Positions 32,716-41,269 of a stretch of 64,000 nucleotides of DNA are shown here, in pieces. Positions within the stretch are counted from its first letter, which is position 1. Each line of letters starts with the position of its first letter. The notes beneath the pieces were generated by a model. That model had not been told where the DNA came from and did no database searches. It saw only the letters and a program-made list of their open reading frames with translations. The DNA comes from CALKJP01 sp046299555 (GTDB lineage: Bacteria; Bacteroidota; Bacteroidia; JACCXN01): the NCBI GenBank assembly GCA_046299555.1, contig JBKBHS010000003.1, positions 310,001-374,000 of the forward strand, given 5' to 3'. Position numbers and translations under genes: made by a program.

Positions 32716-34821
32716 TTGAGCGCTCAAATATTAAAACATAAAAAAGAAATTAGAAAAATTGCCCTTGTTGGAAATCCAAACAGTGGTAAATCAACCTTGT
32801 TTAATTTACTTACAGGATTAAATCAAAAAGTAGGAAATTTTCCCGGAGTTACGGTAGAAAAAAAAACCGGCAAGTGTATCATTGAAAACGAAGAATTTGA
32901 AATAATTGATTTGCCCGGTACTTATAGCTTACACCCTAAATCGATAGATGAAGAAGTTACTTTATCCGTTATTTGTGACCCTGCCAATAAGTATTATCCT
33001 GACCTTACAATTATTGTTGCCGATGCATCTAACTTAAAACGAAACTTACTGCTTTGCTCACAAATAATTGATTTAAACCGCCCTTGCATTTTAGCACTAA
33101 ACATGATGGATTTGGTGCGTGAAAATAAAATCGAAATTGATATTGCTTTGCTTTCTTCAAAACTTGGAATTGAGGTAATAGCTATAAATGCAAGAGAAAA
33201 TGAAGGAATTAAAGAATTAAAAAAAGTAATTTCAAGCAATCCTAAACCAAGTTCAAACTCTTTTTTTAATGTTGAAACATTAAACATTAATTATTTAACT
33301 GAATTAAAAGGTCTGATAAAAGTTGATAATTCTTATTTGGCTCATTTAATAGCATTACACCATAAGGCTATTCCATCTATTGCTAAAAACAATGAGATAA
33401 GCGAACGAATTTCAGGTTTAATCAAATTAGAAAATCTCGATAAAAGTCGTGTTCAGGCTCAAGAAACCATTAAACGATATAAAAAAATCAACGATATTAT
33501 TCAAGACTGTGTAAGAGATGAACGTAAAATAAAAGCAGATAAGTTAACACAAAAACTGGACGCAATACTTACTCACAAAGTTTGGGGCTTTGCAGCATTT
33601 CTGGCGCTATTATTTTTGATTTTTCAATTCATATTTAGTTTCTCATCCTATCCGATGCAATGGATTGAAGATGGATTTGCATGGCTTTCTGACTTTGTAA
33701 AAACAAATTTACCGGAAGGTCCGGTTAATGATTTAATTACCGAAGGAATTATTTCAGGCCTGGGAGGAATATTTGTATTCATTACGCAAATTGCTTTTCT
33801 ATTTGCCTTTATCGCCATTTTAGAAGATACCGGCTATATGGCACGTGTAAGTTTTATTCTCGATCGCATTATGCGTAGGTTTGGACTAAATGGTCGTTCG
33901 GTAATTCCTTTAATCAGTGGAGCAGCTTGTGCCGTACCTTCCGTAATGTCAACACGCACCATTTCGAATTGGAAAGAACGAATTATCACCATTTTGGTAA
34001 TTCCGCTTATTAGTTGTTCAGCTCGCTTGCCGGTTTATACTCTACTTATTGCCTTGGTAATTCCACAAAAAAAATTATGGGGATTAATCAGCTACCAAGG
34101 ACTTGTTTTATTTGGATTATATCTCATAGGATTTTCTGCGGCTTTAGTATCAGCATATATATTTAAAATGATTTTAAAAAGCAAAGAGCGTAGCTATTTT
34201 ATAATGGAAATGCCAATTTACAGAGCTCCCAGATGGGGAACAGTTGCATTAACCATGCTCGAAAAAGTAAAAGTTTTTTTATTTGATGTAGGAAAAGTCA
34301 TCATTTCTATTTCTATTATTTTATGGGTATTATCTTCCTATGCTCCCGGTGATAGTTTCGAAAAAATTGAAGAAAAATATGCAGGGCAAGAAAATGTAGA
34401 AAATATCATTGCTGCCGAAAAACTCGAAGCATCGTATGCCGGTATTTTTGGAAAAGCCATTGAACCAGCTATAAAGCCACTTGGCTTCGATTGGAAAATT
34501 GGCATTGCATTAATAACCTCTTTTGCTGCGCGAGAAGTTTTTGTAGGCACCATGGCCACTATTTATAGTGTAGGTACAGAAGACGAAAGAAGCTTAAGAG
34601 AAAAAATGCAGCAAGACACCTGGCAAAATGGAGCTAAAATTTATTCGCTTGCTACAGGAGTTTCACTTTTGTTATTTTATGTTTTTGCTTTGCAATGTAT
34701 GAGCACCATTGCTGTAGTTTATCGTGAAACAGGACATTGGAAATGGCCTCTTATTCAGTTTTTATATATGAGCGCTTTCGCTTATTTCAGTAGTTTAATA
34801 GCTTACCAGTTGTTATCCTGA
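32716..34821 (+). CDS. feoB: Ferrous iron transporter B
   Basis: FeoB takes up Fe(II) across the inner membrane. The 701-residue protein begins with the GTPase domain: G1 GNPNSGKST (about 19-27), GNFPGVTVEKKTG (G2), DLPGTYSLHP (G3) and LNMMDLV (G4). The membrane part contains GLGGIFVFITQIAFLFAFIA with EDTGYMARVSFILDR, the paired Gate motif GAACAVPSVMSTRTI, and CSARLPVYTLL. Both are the conserved FeoB signatures. The start is TTG at 32716: there is no ATG between it and G1, and the spacing fits the family. The stop overlaps the SprT-like gene start by one base. Confidence 0.95.
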   Translation: MSAQILKHKKEIRKIALVGNPNSGKSTLFNLLTGLNQKVGNFPGVTVEKKTGKCIIENEEFEIIDLPGTYSLHPKSIDEEVTLSVICDPANKYYPDLTIIVADASNLKRNLLLCSQIIDLNRPCILALNMMDLVRENKIEIDIALLSSKLGIEVIAINARENEGIKELKKVISSNPKPSSNSFFNVETLNINYLTELKGLIKVDNSYLAHLIALHHKAIPSIAKNNEISERISGLIKLENLDKSRVQAQETIKRYKKINDIIQDCVRDERKIKADKLTQKLDAILTHKVWGFAAFLALLFLIFQFIFSFSSYPMQWIEDGFAWLSDFVKTNLPEGPVNDLITEGIISGLGGIFVFITQIAFLFAFIAILEDTGYMARVSFILDRIMRRFGLNGRSVIPLISGAACAVPSVMSTRTISNWKERIITILVIPLISCSARLPVYTLLIALVIPQKKLWGLISYQGLVLFGLYLIGFSAALVSAYIFKMILKSKERSYFIMEMPIYRAPRWGTVALTMLEKVKVFLFDVGKVIISISIILWVLSSYAPGDSFEKIEEKYAGQENVENIIAAEKLEASYAGIFGKAIEPAIKPLGFDWKIGIALITSFAAREVFVGTMATIYSVGTEDERSLREKMQQDTWQNGAKIYSLATGVSLLLFYVFALQCMSTIAVVYRETGHWKWPLIQFLYMSAFAYFSSLIAYQLLS

Positions 34822-35480
34822 TGCAAAGCCGATTACTCTTTGAAGAAGATACTATTGAAAATAATCCTTATCTGGAAATTTTAAAAAATTACATTCCACA
34901 TAAGGCCTTAAGTTATACCTGCGAATTTTTACATCACTACAAAGTAGAACTAAAAATAACCAAAAAGCGCAGTTCGAAATTTGGCGATTACCGGGCGCCT
35001 TTTAAAGGAAAATCGCACATTATAACCATTAATGGCGATTTAAATCCTTTTGCATTTTTAATTACTCTACTGCATGAAATGGCACATTTGAGTTGCTTTG
35101 TAAAACATGGTTTTAAACGCAACATAAAACCACATGGAAAAGAATGGAAAGAAGAATTCAAACATCACATGACTCCTTTTATACAGCTTAAAATATTTCC
35201 GCAGGATGTCTTACAAGCAGTGTTTGATTATATACAAAATCCTGCTGCTTCGAGCTGTTCTGATGAACATTTAATGCGCTCCTTAAAAAAATACAACAAA
35301 AAAAACGAACTTGTATTTTTAGAGGAACTCCCGGAAAATGCCCTATTCGCCATTGGCAAAGACCGTGTGTTTAAAAAAGGGCCTAATCAACGCAAACATT
35401 TTAAATGCCTTTGCCTGAACAATAAGCGCATCTACTTGGTAAGCCCATTGGCAGAAGTAAAAAAATTGGAAGAAATTTAA
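34821..35480 (+). CDS. SprT-like zinc metalloprotease domain protein
   Basis: A 219-residue SprT-like protein. The zinc motif is HEMAH (85-89), in LITLLHEMAHLSCFVKHGFK, followed by KPHGKEWKEEFKHHM, whose His gives the third ligand. The C-terminal half has cysteines (KHFKCLCLNNKRIYLVSP) that may form the small zinc ribbon seen in the family. In eukaryotes SprT/Spartan domains cleave DNA-protein crosslinks; bacterial roles are unproven. Its ATG shares a base with the feoB stop (TGATG), so it is translationally coupled to iron uptake. Why a zinc protease is tied to FeoB is not clear. Confidence 0.85.
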   Translation: MQSRLLFEEDTIENNPYLEILKNYIPHKALSYTCEFLHHYKVELKITKKRSSKFGDYRAPFKGKSHIITINGDLNPFAFLITLLHEMAHLSCFVKHGFKRNIKPHGKEWKEEFKHHMTPFIQLKIFPQDVLQAVFDYIQNPAASSCSDEHLMRSLKKYNKKNELVFLEELPENALFAIGKDRVFKKGPNQRKHFKCLCLNNKRIYLVSPLAEVKKLEEI

Positions 35481-35570
35481 TTTAATTTAGATTTTTCTAT
35501 TAATCTTTTAAATAAATACTTTTCAAAAATTTGTACAATTTTTAAACCTAAAAAGCGTTTACAAACTTCA

Positions 35571-36758
35571 ATGCGTGTATTGTTATTCTTTACAATATTT
35601 ATTAATCACATACAGCTATATTGCCAAAATTGGGAAAGAATGGCCGATTTCCCTGGGCTTGAAAGAGATGATGCAACTGCTTTTGTAATTGGAGATTATG
35701 CTTACGTTGGTACCGGAAGAGATGTTGGATATCAGTATTGCCGCGATTTTTATGCATATCACATTAAAGAAAACAAATGGCATAAAATAAAAGATTTCCC
35801 TGGTGATGGCAGACAATATTGTTCTTCATTTGTTTTAAACGGCAAAGGGTATGTAATTGGAGGAGTAAACGCATCTAATTATTTTTACAACGAATTGTGG
35901 GAATATAATCCTTCTACCGATACGTGGCAACAAAAAGCATCCCTACCGGCCGATGGAAGAGCAGCCGGAATAGCTTTACATTTTGGGAACAAAGCTTACT
36001 ACGGAAGCGGCAGAAATGCAAATTCTTTATTTAATGATTGGTGGGAATATAATGCCGAAAGTGACTCATGGCTTAAAAAAAGTGATTTCCCTTGTGAACC
36101 TTTTTTTGAAAGTATTGGTTTTTCATTAAATAACAAATGTTATGTTGGCTTAGGAAAAACAAACAATTATTATCTGAAAAATATATGGCAATACGATACT
36201 TTAAGTAATACTTGGATACATCAATCAGAATTACCTTTTGGACTTACTTACGCCTCTGCCATAAATTTAGAACTAAAAGCATACATAGTAACCGGACAAA
36301 AAGATAATTCTGATTTTTTTTCTGAAGTTTTAGAATATAATAGCATTACTCAAACTTGGACATCTGTAAGTAATTATCCATCTATACCAATTAGAGGAAG
36401 TGTCGTATTTTCTTCGAAAGATGCTATATATATTGCTACCGGATTAAATCAAAATTTTCAACGCAGCAAAGAACTTTGGAAATTTACTCCCGAAAAAACA
36501 TACGGAAACAAAGAGTATATTATTTACCCGGCTATAGACAAAAATGAAATAAAATTATATTACTCTTTTAGCGATAGCCTTAGCTCCTATTCTTTTTCAC
36601 TATTTGATTTACAAGGTAAAACAATTCATTTTGACACATTAAATCCACTAGAAAACTTCTACTATTCAGTTTATACAGAAAGCACATTGCCACTTATTTT
36701 AATTATTCGAAAAAATGAAGAAATAATTTATCGCAGCATTTTACAAATTGCTCAGTAG
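35571..36758 (+). CDS. Kelch-repeat exported protein
   Basis: A 395-residue exported protein. A signal peptide (1-20) is followed by about six kelch blades (about 25-305) with repeating G-Y-V-G and N-LWEYNPSTDTWQ elements: FVIGDYAYVGTGRDVG, then SSFVLNGKGYVIGGVN, and FNDWWEYNAESDSWLKKSDF. This makes a beta-propeller like those annotated as galactose-oxidase or N-acetylneuraminate epimerase relatives, but no catalytic site is recognised. The C-terminal 90 residues (YIIYPAIDKNEIKLYYSFS, then FDLQGKTIHF) look like a divergent secretion-type tail without the YPNP core. It stands alone; function unknown. Confidence 0.82.
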   Translation: MRVLLFFTIFINHIQLYCQNWERMADFPGLERDDATAFVIGDYAYVGTGRDVGYQYCRDFYAYHIKENKWHKIKDFPGDGRQYCSSFVLNGKGYVIGGVNASNYFYNELWEYNPSTDTWQQKASLPADGRAAGIALHFGNKAYYGSGRNANSLFNDWWEYNAESDSWLKKSDFPCEPFFESIGFSLNNKCYVGLGKTNNYYLKNIWQYDTLSNTWIHQSELPFGLTYASAINLELKAYIVTGQKDNSDFFSEVLEYNSITQTWTSVSNYPSIPIRGSVVFSSKDAIYIATGLNQNFQRSKELWKFTPEKTYGNKEYIIYPAIDKNEIKLYYSFSDSLSSYSFSLFDLQGKTIHFDTLNPLENFYYSVYTESTLPLILIIRKNEEIIYRSILQIAQ

Positions 36759-36789
36759 TTAGGGCTAGAATAAATAATTAGGAATATTG

Positions 36790-36797
36790 TAATTTTG
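36790..36797 (+). promoter_or_regulatory. -7 box TAATTTTG of the U32-ferredoxin pair
   Basis: Exact TAnnTTTG match. It overlaps a TTG at 36795 that would otherwise extend the U32 gene by seven codons, so the ATG at 36816 (18 nt downstream) is the start. Confidence 0.65.
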
Positions 36798-36815
36798 CAC
36801 TATAAAAAAATCTGT

Positions 36816-38069
36816 ATGCAAAAAGAAGGGAAAATCGAATTAATGTCGCCCGCAGGCAACTGGGAATCGCTAAGAGCTGCTGTAGAAGCAGGAGCCGATA
36901 GTGTTTACTTTGGGGTTGAGCAGCTAAATATGCGTGCAAGAGCCTCCATTAATTTTACCTTAGAAGACCTAAAGGAAATCAGTAAATTTTGTCAATCTAA
37001 AAACGTAAGAACATACATTACTTTAAATACCATTATTTACGATCACGATTTATCTGTTGTAAAAACCATTATAAATGCCGCAAAAGACAATGGTATCACG
37101 GCCATCATAGCCTCCGACCAAGCAGTTATAGCTTACGCTCGCTCTCAAAATATGGAGGTACATATTTCAACTCAATTAAATGTAACCAATATTGAAACAG
37201 TTAAATTTTATTCACTTTTTGCTGATGTTATAGTACTAAGTCGTGAGTTAAGTTTAAATCAAGTAAAAAAAATAACCGAAGCCATAGAAAGAGAACAAAT
37301 TAAAGGTCCTTCCGGGCGATTGATTGAAATAGAATTGTTTGGTCATGGAGCTTTGTGCATGGCTGTTTCCGGAAAATGCTACCTCTCCTTACACTCAAAT
37401 AATTCATCGGCCAACAGAGGTGCTTGTGTGCAAAATTGCCGCAGAACTTATACCGTTATTGATAACGAAACCGGTAATGAGTTATTGATAGATAATGAAT
37501 ATATTATGTCGCCCAAAGATTTATGCACCATCAATTTTTTAGACCAAGTAGCAGATGCTGGTATTAAGGTTTTAAAAATTGAAGGGAGAGGAAGAGCACC
37601 CGAATATGTAAAAACTGTTACCCAATGTTATCGCGAAGCAATTGATGCCATTCACAATGGTACCTACACACAAGAAAAAGTTAAAGACTGGATGGAGAGA
37701 TTGGAAACGGTTTACAACAGAGGATTTTGGAGCGGATATTATTTAGGGCAAAAACTGGGAGAATGGCATAATGCCAGCGGTTCTAAAGCTACACAAAAAA
37801 AAGTGTATATAGCCAAAGGAGTACATTATTATCCTAAAACTAAAATTGCTGAGTTTGAAGTAGAAGCACAAAAAATAAAAAAAGGCGATAAAATTCTTAT
37901 TTCAGGGCCTACAACAGGTTTAATAGAAAAAGAATTAATTGAATTATACATTAACGGACAACCTGGTGAAGAAGCCGTAAAGGGAGATCGTATAACATTT
38001 AAATTAGAAGAACGCATTCGTACTTCAGACAAGTTATATAAATTAATTCCAAATCCTGAATTGCAATGA
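36816..38069 (+). CDS. Peptidase U32 family protein (TrhP/YegQ-like tRNA hydroxylation type)
   Basis: A 417-residue member of family U32. The barrel begins KIELMSPAGNWESLRAAVEA and GADSVYFGVEQLNMRARA. The signature region holds the cysteines used for cluster binding: GALCMAVSGKCYLS, then SANRGACVQNCRRTYTV. The C-terminal beta part ends PNPELQ. U32 proteins were named as collagenases; characterised bacterial members instead act in hydroxylating tRNA or ubiquinone with an iron-sulfur cluster, and this length matches the tRNA-type TrhP. The stop overlaps the ferredoxin start by 4 nt, which supports a redox enzyme rather than a protease. Exact substrate unproven. Confidence 0.88.
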   Translation: MQKEGKIELMSPAGNWESLRAAVEAGADSVYFGVEQLNMRARASINFTLEDLKEISKFCQSKNVRTYITLNTIIYDHDLSVVKTIINAAKDNGITAIIASDQAVIAYARSQNMEVHISTQLNVTNIETVKFYSLFADVIVLSRELSLNQVKKITEAIEREQIKGPSGRLIEIELFGHGALCMAVSGKCYLSLHSNNSSANRGACVQNCRRTYTVIDNETGNELLIDNEYIMSPKDLCTINFLDQVADAGIKVLKIEGRGRAPEYVKTVTQCYREAIDAIHNGTYTQEKVKDWMERLETVYNRGFWSGYYLGQKLGEWHNASGSKATQKKVYIAKGVHYYPKTKIAEFEVEAQKIKKGDKILISGPTTGLIEKELIELYINGQPGEEAVKGDRITFKLEERIRTSDKLYKLIPNPELQ

Positions 38070-38299
38070 TTTCGGTAAGTTTGCAACGCAAAAAATGCAT
38101 AGGATGTAATTACTGTGCAGAAATAGCTCCTGATATGTTTCGCATGTCGAAAAAAGATGGAAAAAGTGTATTGCTAAACGCTACCGAAAAAGGCGACTTT
38201 TTAAATATTCGATTACCTGATACACATAGAGAAGCAGCTATTAAGTGCCAGGAAGTTTGCCCTGTAAGCATTATAAAAGTGCACGATTGTAAAAAATAA
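38066..38299 (+). CDS. Single-cluster 4Fe-4S ferredoxin coupled to the U32 protein
   Basis: A 77-residue ferredoxin. Three cluster cysteines are in KCIGCNYCAEIAPDMFRM; the fourth is in IKCQEVCPVSIIKV, where a further Cys near the Cys-Pro corner makes an alternative or partial second site. The pattern is that of monocluster ferredoxins of the Fer_13/Fd-IV kind, not the 2[4Fe-4S] clostridial type. It overlaps the U32 gene by 4 nt (ATGA), so the two are translated together. It is the natural candidate for the U32 protein's electron donor, and KorAB could reduce it. Both partnerships are inferred from gene order and metabolism. Confidence 0.87.
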   Translation: MISVSLQRKKCIGCNYCAEIAPDMFRMSKKDGKSVLLNATEKGDFLNIRLPDTHREAAIKCQEVCPVSIIKVHDCKK

Positions 38300-38500
38300 T
38301 TGTTGATATTATTAGATATTATTTGAGATTAGTTAAAAATCGTATAAACAAAAACTCATTGATTCATTCACATATATACAAAATGAAATATTGCTCACTA
38401 TCCACTTACGCCTTACGCCTAAAATACTAAGTCCTAAATAACAAATCTTAACTTAAATACCCATTAAAACCGGTACAAAAAATCCTTTAATAAGAGTTCT
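38300..38500. repeat. Second intergenic repeat mosaic
   Basis: The gap before the aminotransferase gene holds three 10-bp units at 38305-38334 (GATATTATTA, GATATTATTT, GAGATTAGTT). At 38352-38375 there are three 8-bp units of ATGTGTGA type, in reverse orientation. At 38413-38438 a block TTACGCCTAAAATACTAAG-CCTAAA matches 18425-18450 at most positions. No gene was recognised. Confidence 0.65.
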
Positions 38501-38507
38501 TTTTTTA

Positions 38508-38515
38508 TACCTTTG
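38508..38515 (+). promoter_or_regulatory. -7 box TACCTTTG of the aminotransferase gene
   Basis: Exact TAnnTTTG match 32 nt before the ATG at 38548. Confidence 0.6.
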
Positions 38516-38547
38516 AACGTTAAAAAATAACAAATACCCAAAATAAA

Positions 38548-39831
38548 ATGAGCGAAACAGCAACTAAAGTTCATCTGCCGGTATCGCACATGGCAGAAAA
38601 TTTGATTGGTTCAGAAATTATAAAACTGGCAGCTGATGTAAATGCAAAAATTAAAAATGGAGAAAAAATTTTCAATTTCACCATTGGTGATTTCAATCCG
38701 AAAATATTCCCAATACCTACCGAATTAAAACAAGCCATTATTGATGCTTATTTGAATGATGAAACCAATTATCCTGCTGCAGATGGAATGGCAGAGTTAC
38801 GCGATGCCGTTGCATCATTTATTAAACGAATGCAACATTTAGATTATAAATCAAACGAAATATTAATTGCAGGAGGAGCACGACCGGTAATTTATGCTAT
38901 TTACAAAGCTATTATCGATTCGGGAGATGGTGTTCTATTCCCTGTACCATCATGGAATAATAACCACTATTGCCACCTTTCAGGAGCAAAACCTATTTGC
39001 ATTGAAACCAAGCCGGAAAATAATTTTATGCCAACGGCAGAAGAAATTAAACCACATCTTTCAAACACTGTTTTATTGGCGTTGTGCTCACCACTTAACC
39101 CTACCGGAACAACTTTTACAGAAAAAGCATTGCGTGAAATCTGCGAATTAGTAATTGCGGAAAACAAGCGTAGAGGCGAAAACGAAAAACCGGTATATAT
39201 TTTATACGATCAAATTTATTCAGCGCTTACCTATGGAGATATTAAACATTTAGATCCTGTAAGTTTATATCCTGAATTAAGAAACTACACCATTTTTGTA
39301 GATGGTATTTCAAAATCGTTTGCAGCTACTGGTGTTCGTGTTGGCTGGACATTTGGACCACAGCGTATCATTGACAAAATGAAAGCCATCCTCAGTCACG
39401 TTGGCGCATGGGCTCCCAAAGCCGAACAAATGGCAACTGCTAAATTTTTAAATAACGAAAAAGTAAGCAATACTTGTCTGGTAGATTTTAAAAAAGAAAT
39501 CAGCGCTCGTTTAGAAGGCTTTTACAAAGGATTTCAAACATTGAAAAATGAAGGCTTTTCTGTAGATGCAATAGCACCGCAAGCTGCCATTTATCTAACA
39601 GTTCAGTTTAACTTAAAAGGCAAAAAAACTGCTGAAGGAAAGTTGTTAGAAACAACTGCAGATGTTACCAAATACATTTTAGATGAAGCAAAAATTGCAG
39701 TAGTTCCATTTTACGCATTTGGCGCATCGCACGATTCTACTTGGTTTAGACTATCGGTTGGAACAGCTAAATTAGAAGATGTTGAAGGCTCTATAAATAG
39801 CTTGAGAGCGGCTTTAAAAAAACTTAGTTAG
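38548..39831 (+). CDS. PLP-dependent class I/II aminotransferase
   Basis: A 427-residue fold-type I aminotransferase. Landmarks: FNFTIGDFNPKIFP (substrate strand), NYPAADGMAELRDAVASFI, LLALCSPLNPTGTTFTEKAL (conserved NPTG), YDQIYSALTYGD (cofactor Asp/Tyr) and the PLP lysine Lys256 in DGISKSFAATGVRVGW, followed by the carboxylate-binding Arg in FRLSVGTAKLE. The acceptor amino acid is not certain; aspartate-type aminotransferases of this length are common in Bacteroidota. It is a single gene behind its own -7 box, 75 nt before the nucleotidyltransferase. Confidence 0.88.
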   Translation: MSETATKVHLPVSHMAENLIGSEIIKLAADVNAKIKNGEKIFNFTIGDFNPKIFPIPTELKQAIIDAYLNDETNYPAADGMAELRDAVASFIKRMQHLDYKSNEILIAGGARPVIYAIYKAIIDSGDGVLFPVPSWNNNHYCHLSGAKPICIETKPENNFMPTAEEIKPHLSNTVLLALCSPLNPTGTTFTEKALREICELVIAENKRRGENEKPVYILYDQIYSALTYGDIKHLDPVSLYPELRNYTIFVDGISKSFAATGVRVGWTFGPQRIIDKMKAILSHVGAWAPKAEQMATAKFLNNEKVSNTCLVDFKKEISARLEGFYKGFQTLKNEGFSVDAIAPQAAIYLTVQFNLKGKKTAEGKLLETTADVTKYILDEAKIAVVPFYAFGASHDSTWFRLSVGTAKLEDVEGSINSLRAALKKLS

Positions 39832-39905
39832 AAAACATTTTGTGAGCTTTTCAATTTAAAACTAAAACTCTCAAAAAATCTAACTTTAAATTGATAAATA
39901 TTAAA

Positions 39906-40997
39906 ATGAAAAACACCTATGCAGTAATTATGGCCGGAGGCATTGGTAGCCGCTTTTGGCCAATGAGTCGTACTGCACATCCTAAACAGTTTTTAGATAT
40001 ACTTGGAACAGGAAGAACATTATTGCAACAGACTTACGACAGATTTATCAATAAAATTTGTCCTGCAGAAAATATATTTATTGTAACACATATTGATTAT
40101 GTTAACCTTGTAAAAGAACAATTACCCGAATTAAATGATAATCAAATACTAGCTGAACCAATGCGTAAGAATACTGCACCTTGTGCAGCTTATGCAAGTT
40201 ATAAAATAGGTAAAATTAACCCCAAAGCCACCATTGTTGTTGCACCTTCTGATCATTTAATTTTAAAAGAAGATACTTTTGTAAAAGCCATTAAAGCAAC
40301 CGTTAAAAAAGCACGCGAAGAAAACTGCCTGCTCACATTAGGAATAAAGCCAACGCGACCTGATACAGGATATGGCTATATTCAGTTTAAAGAAGGAGAA
40401 GTTTGCAGCTACGACAAACGTATTAAAAAAGTAAAGTCATTTTTAGAAAAACCAAATCTGGAAATGGCAAAATTCTTTTTAGAAAGTGGTGACTTTTTGT
40501 GGAACTCAGGAATTTTTATTTGGGATTATACTTCCATAAAATCAGCTTTTGAAAAACATGCTCCTGAAATAGCAATTATTTTTGGAGAAGGACAAGATAA
40601 GCTAAACACTCCGGAAGAAACAGCTTTTATAGCCAAAGCTTATGCACAATGCCCTAATATCTCCATTGATTATGCCATAATGGAAAAAGCCGAAAATGTG
40701 TATGTTAGAGCATCTATTTTAGGTTGGTCAGATTTAGGCACTTGGGGCTCTTTATACACCCATATACCAAAAGATAAAAATGAAAATGCCATAGTTGGAA
40801 AAAATGTTATGATGTATGATTCTAAAAACTGTATTGTAAATGTTCCGAAAGACAAATTAGTTGTTTTGCATGGTCTTAATAATTATATAGTGGTTGAATC
40901 TGATGGGATATTATTGGTTTGTAAAAAAGAAGAAGAACAACAAATACGAAATTTTGTAAATGATGTAAAACTCAGTAAAGGCGATAAATTTATATGA
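39906..40997 (+). CDS. manC: Mannose-1-phosphate guanylyltransferase
   Basis: Makes GDP-mannose from GTP and mannose 1-phosphate for surface polysaccharide. The 363 residues start MKNTYAVIMAGGIGSRFWPM, the nucleotidyltransferase loop, with HPKQFLDILGTGRTLLQQTY, then FIVTHIDY and PSDHLI (metal-binding Asp), and TGYGYIQFK. It ends after the beta-helix-like region, so it is the short monofunctional type without a fused isomerase. The ATG at 39906 is chosen because the TTG at 39891 would put five unusual residues before the conserved start. It overlaps acyP by 4 nt. Confidence 0.9.
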   Translation: MKNTYAVIMAGGIGSRFWPMSRTAHPKQFLDILGTGRTLLQQTYDRFINKICPAENIFIVTHIDYVNLVKEQLPELNDNQILAEPMRKNTAPCAAYASYKIGKINPKATIVVAPSDHLILKEDTFVKAIKATVKKAREENCLLTLGIKPTRPDTGYGYIQFKEGEVCSYDKRIKKVKSFLEKPNLEMAKFFLESGDFLWNSGIFIWDYTSIKSAFEKHAPEIAIIFGEGQDKLNTPEETAFIAKAYAQCPNISIDYAIMEKAENVYVRASILGWSDLGTWGSLYTHIPKDKNENAIVGKNVMMYDSKNCIVNVPKDKLVVLHGLNNYIVVESDGILLVCKKEEEQQIRNFVNDVKLSKGDKFI

Positions 40998-41269
40998 TTA
41001 ATAAAGCCTATACCATTCAAGTTTTTGGTAAAGTTCAAGGAGTATATTATAGACAATCAACACGCGATAAAGCACATGAATTAGATTTAAAAGGAACCGT
41101 TCAAAATTTAGAAGACGGCTCTGTATTAATACATGCAGAAGGCGATGAACAAAAAATAAAAGAATTAATTGCTTGGTGTTATAAAGGTCCTATCATGGCT
41201 AAAGTAAGCGAAGTTAAAGCTACAGAAGCTGAATTAAAAAATTATACTTCATTTGAAATTATTCGCTGA
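40994..41269 (+). CDS. acyP: Acylphosphatase
   Basis: Small enzyme that hydrolyses acyl phosphates such as carbamoyl phosphate and 1,3-bisphosphoglycerate. All 91 residues fit the family: YTIQVFGKVQGVYYRQSTRD has the phosphate-binding loop and catalytic Arg, and GTVQNLEDGSVLIHAEG has the catalytic Asn, followed by the closing strand YTSFEIIR. It overlaps the mannosyl-nucleotide gene by 4 nt and shares 11 nt at its 3' end with the convergent YyaL gene. Confidence 0.94.
   Translation: MINKAYTIQVFGKVQGVYYRQSTRDKAHELDLKGTVQNLEDGSVLIHAEGDEQKIKELIAWCYKGPIMAKVSEVKATEAELKNYTSFEIIR

Noticed and set aside
36795..36815. Longer U32 protein starting at TTG
   Set aside because: This start lies within the -7 box at 36790-36797, so it could not be transcribed from this promoter.
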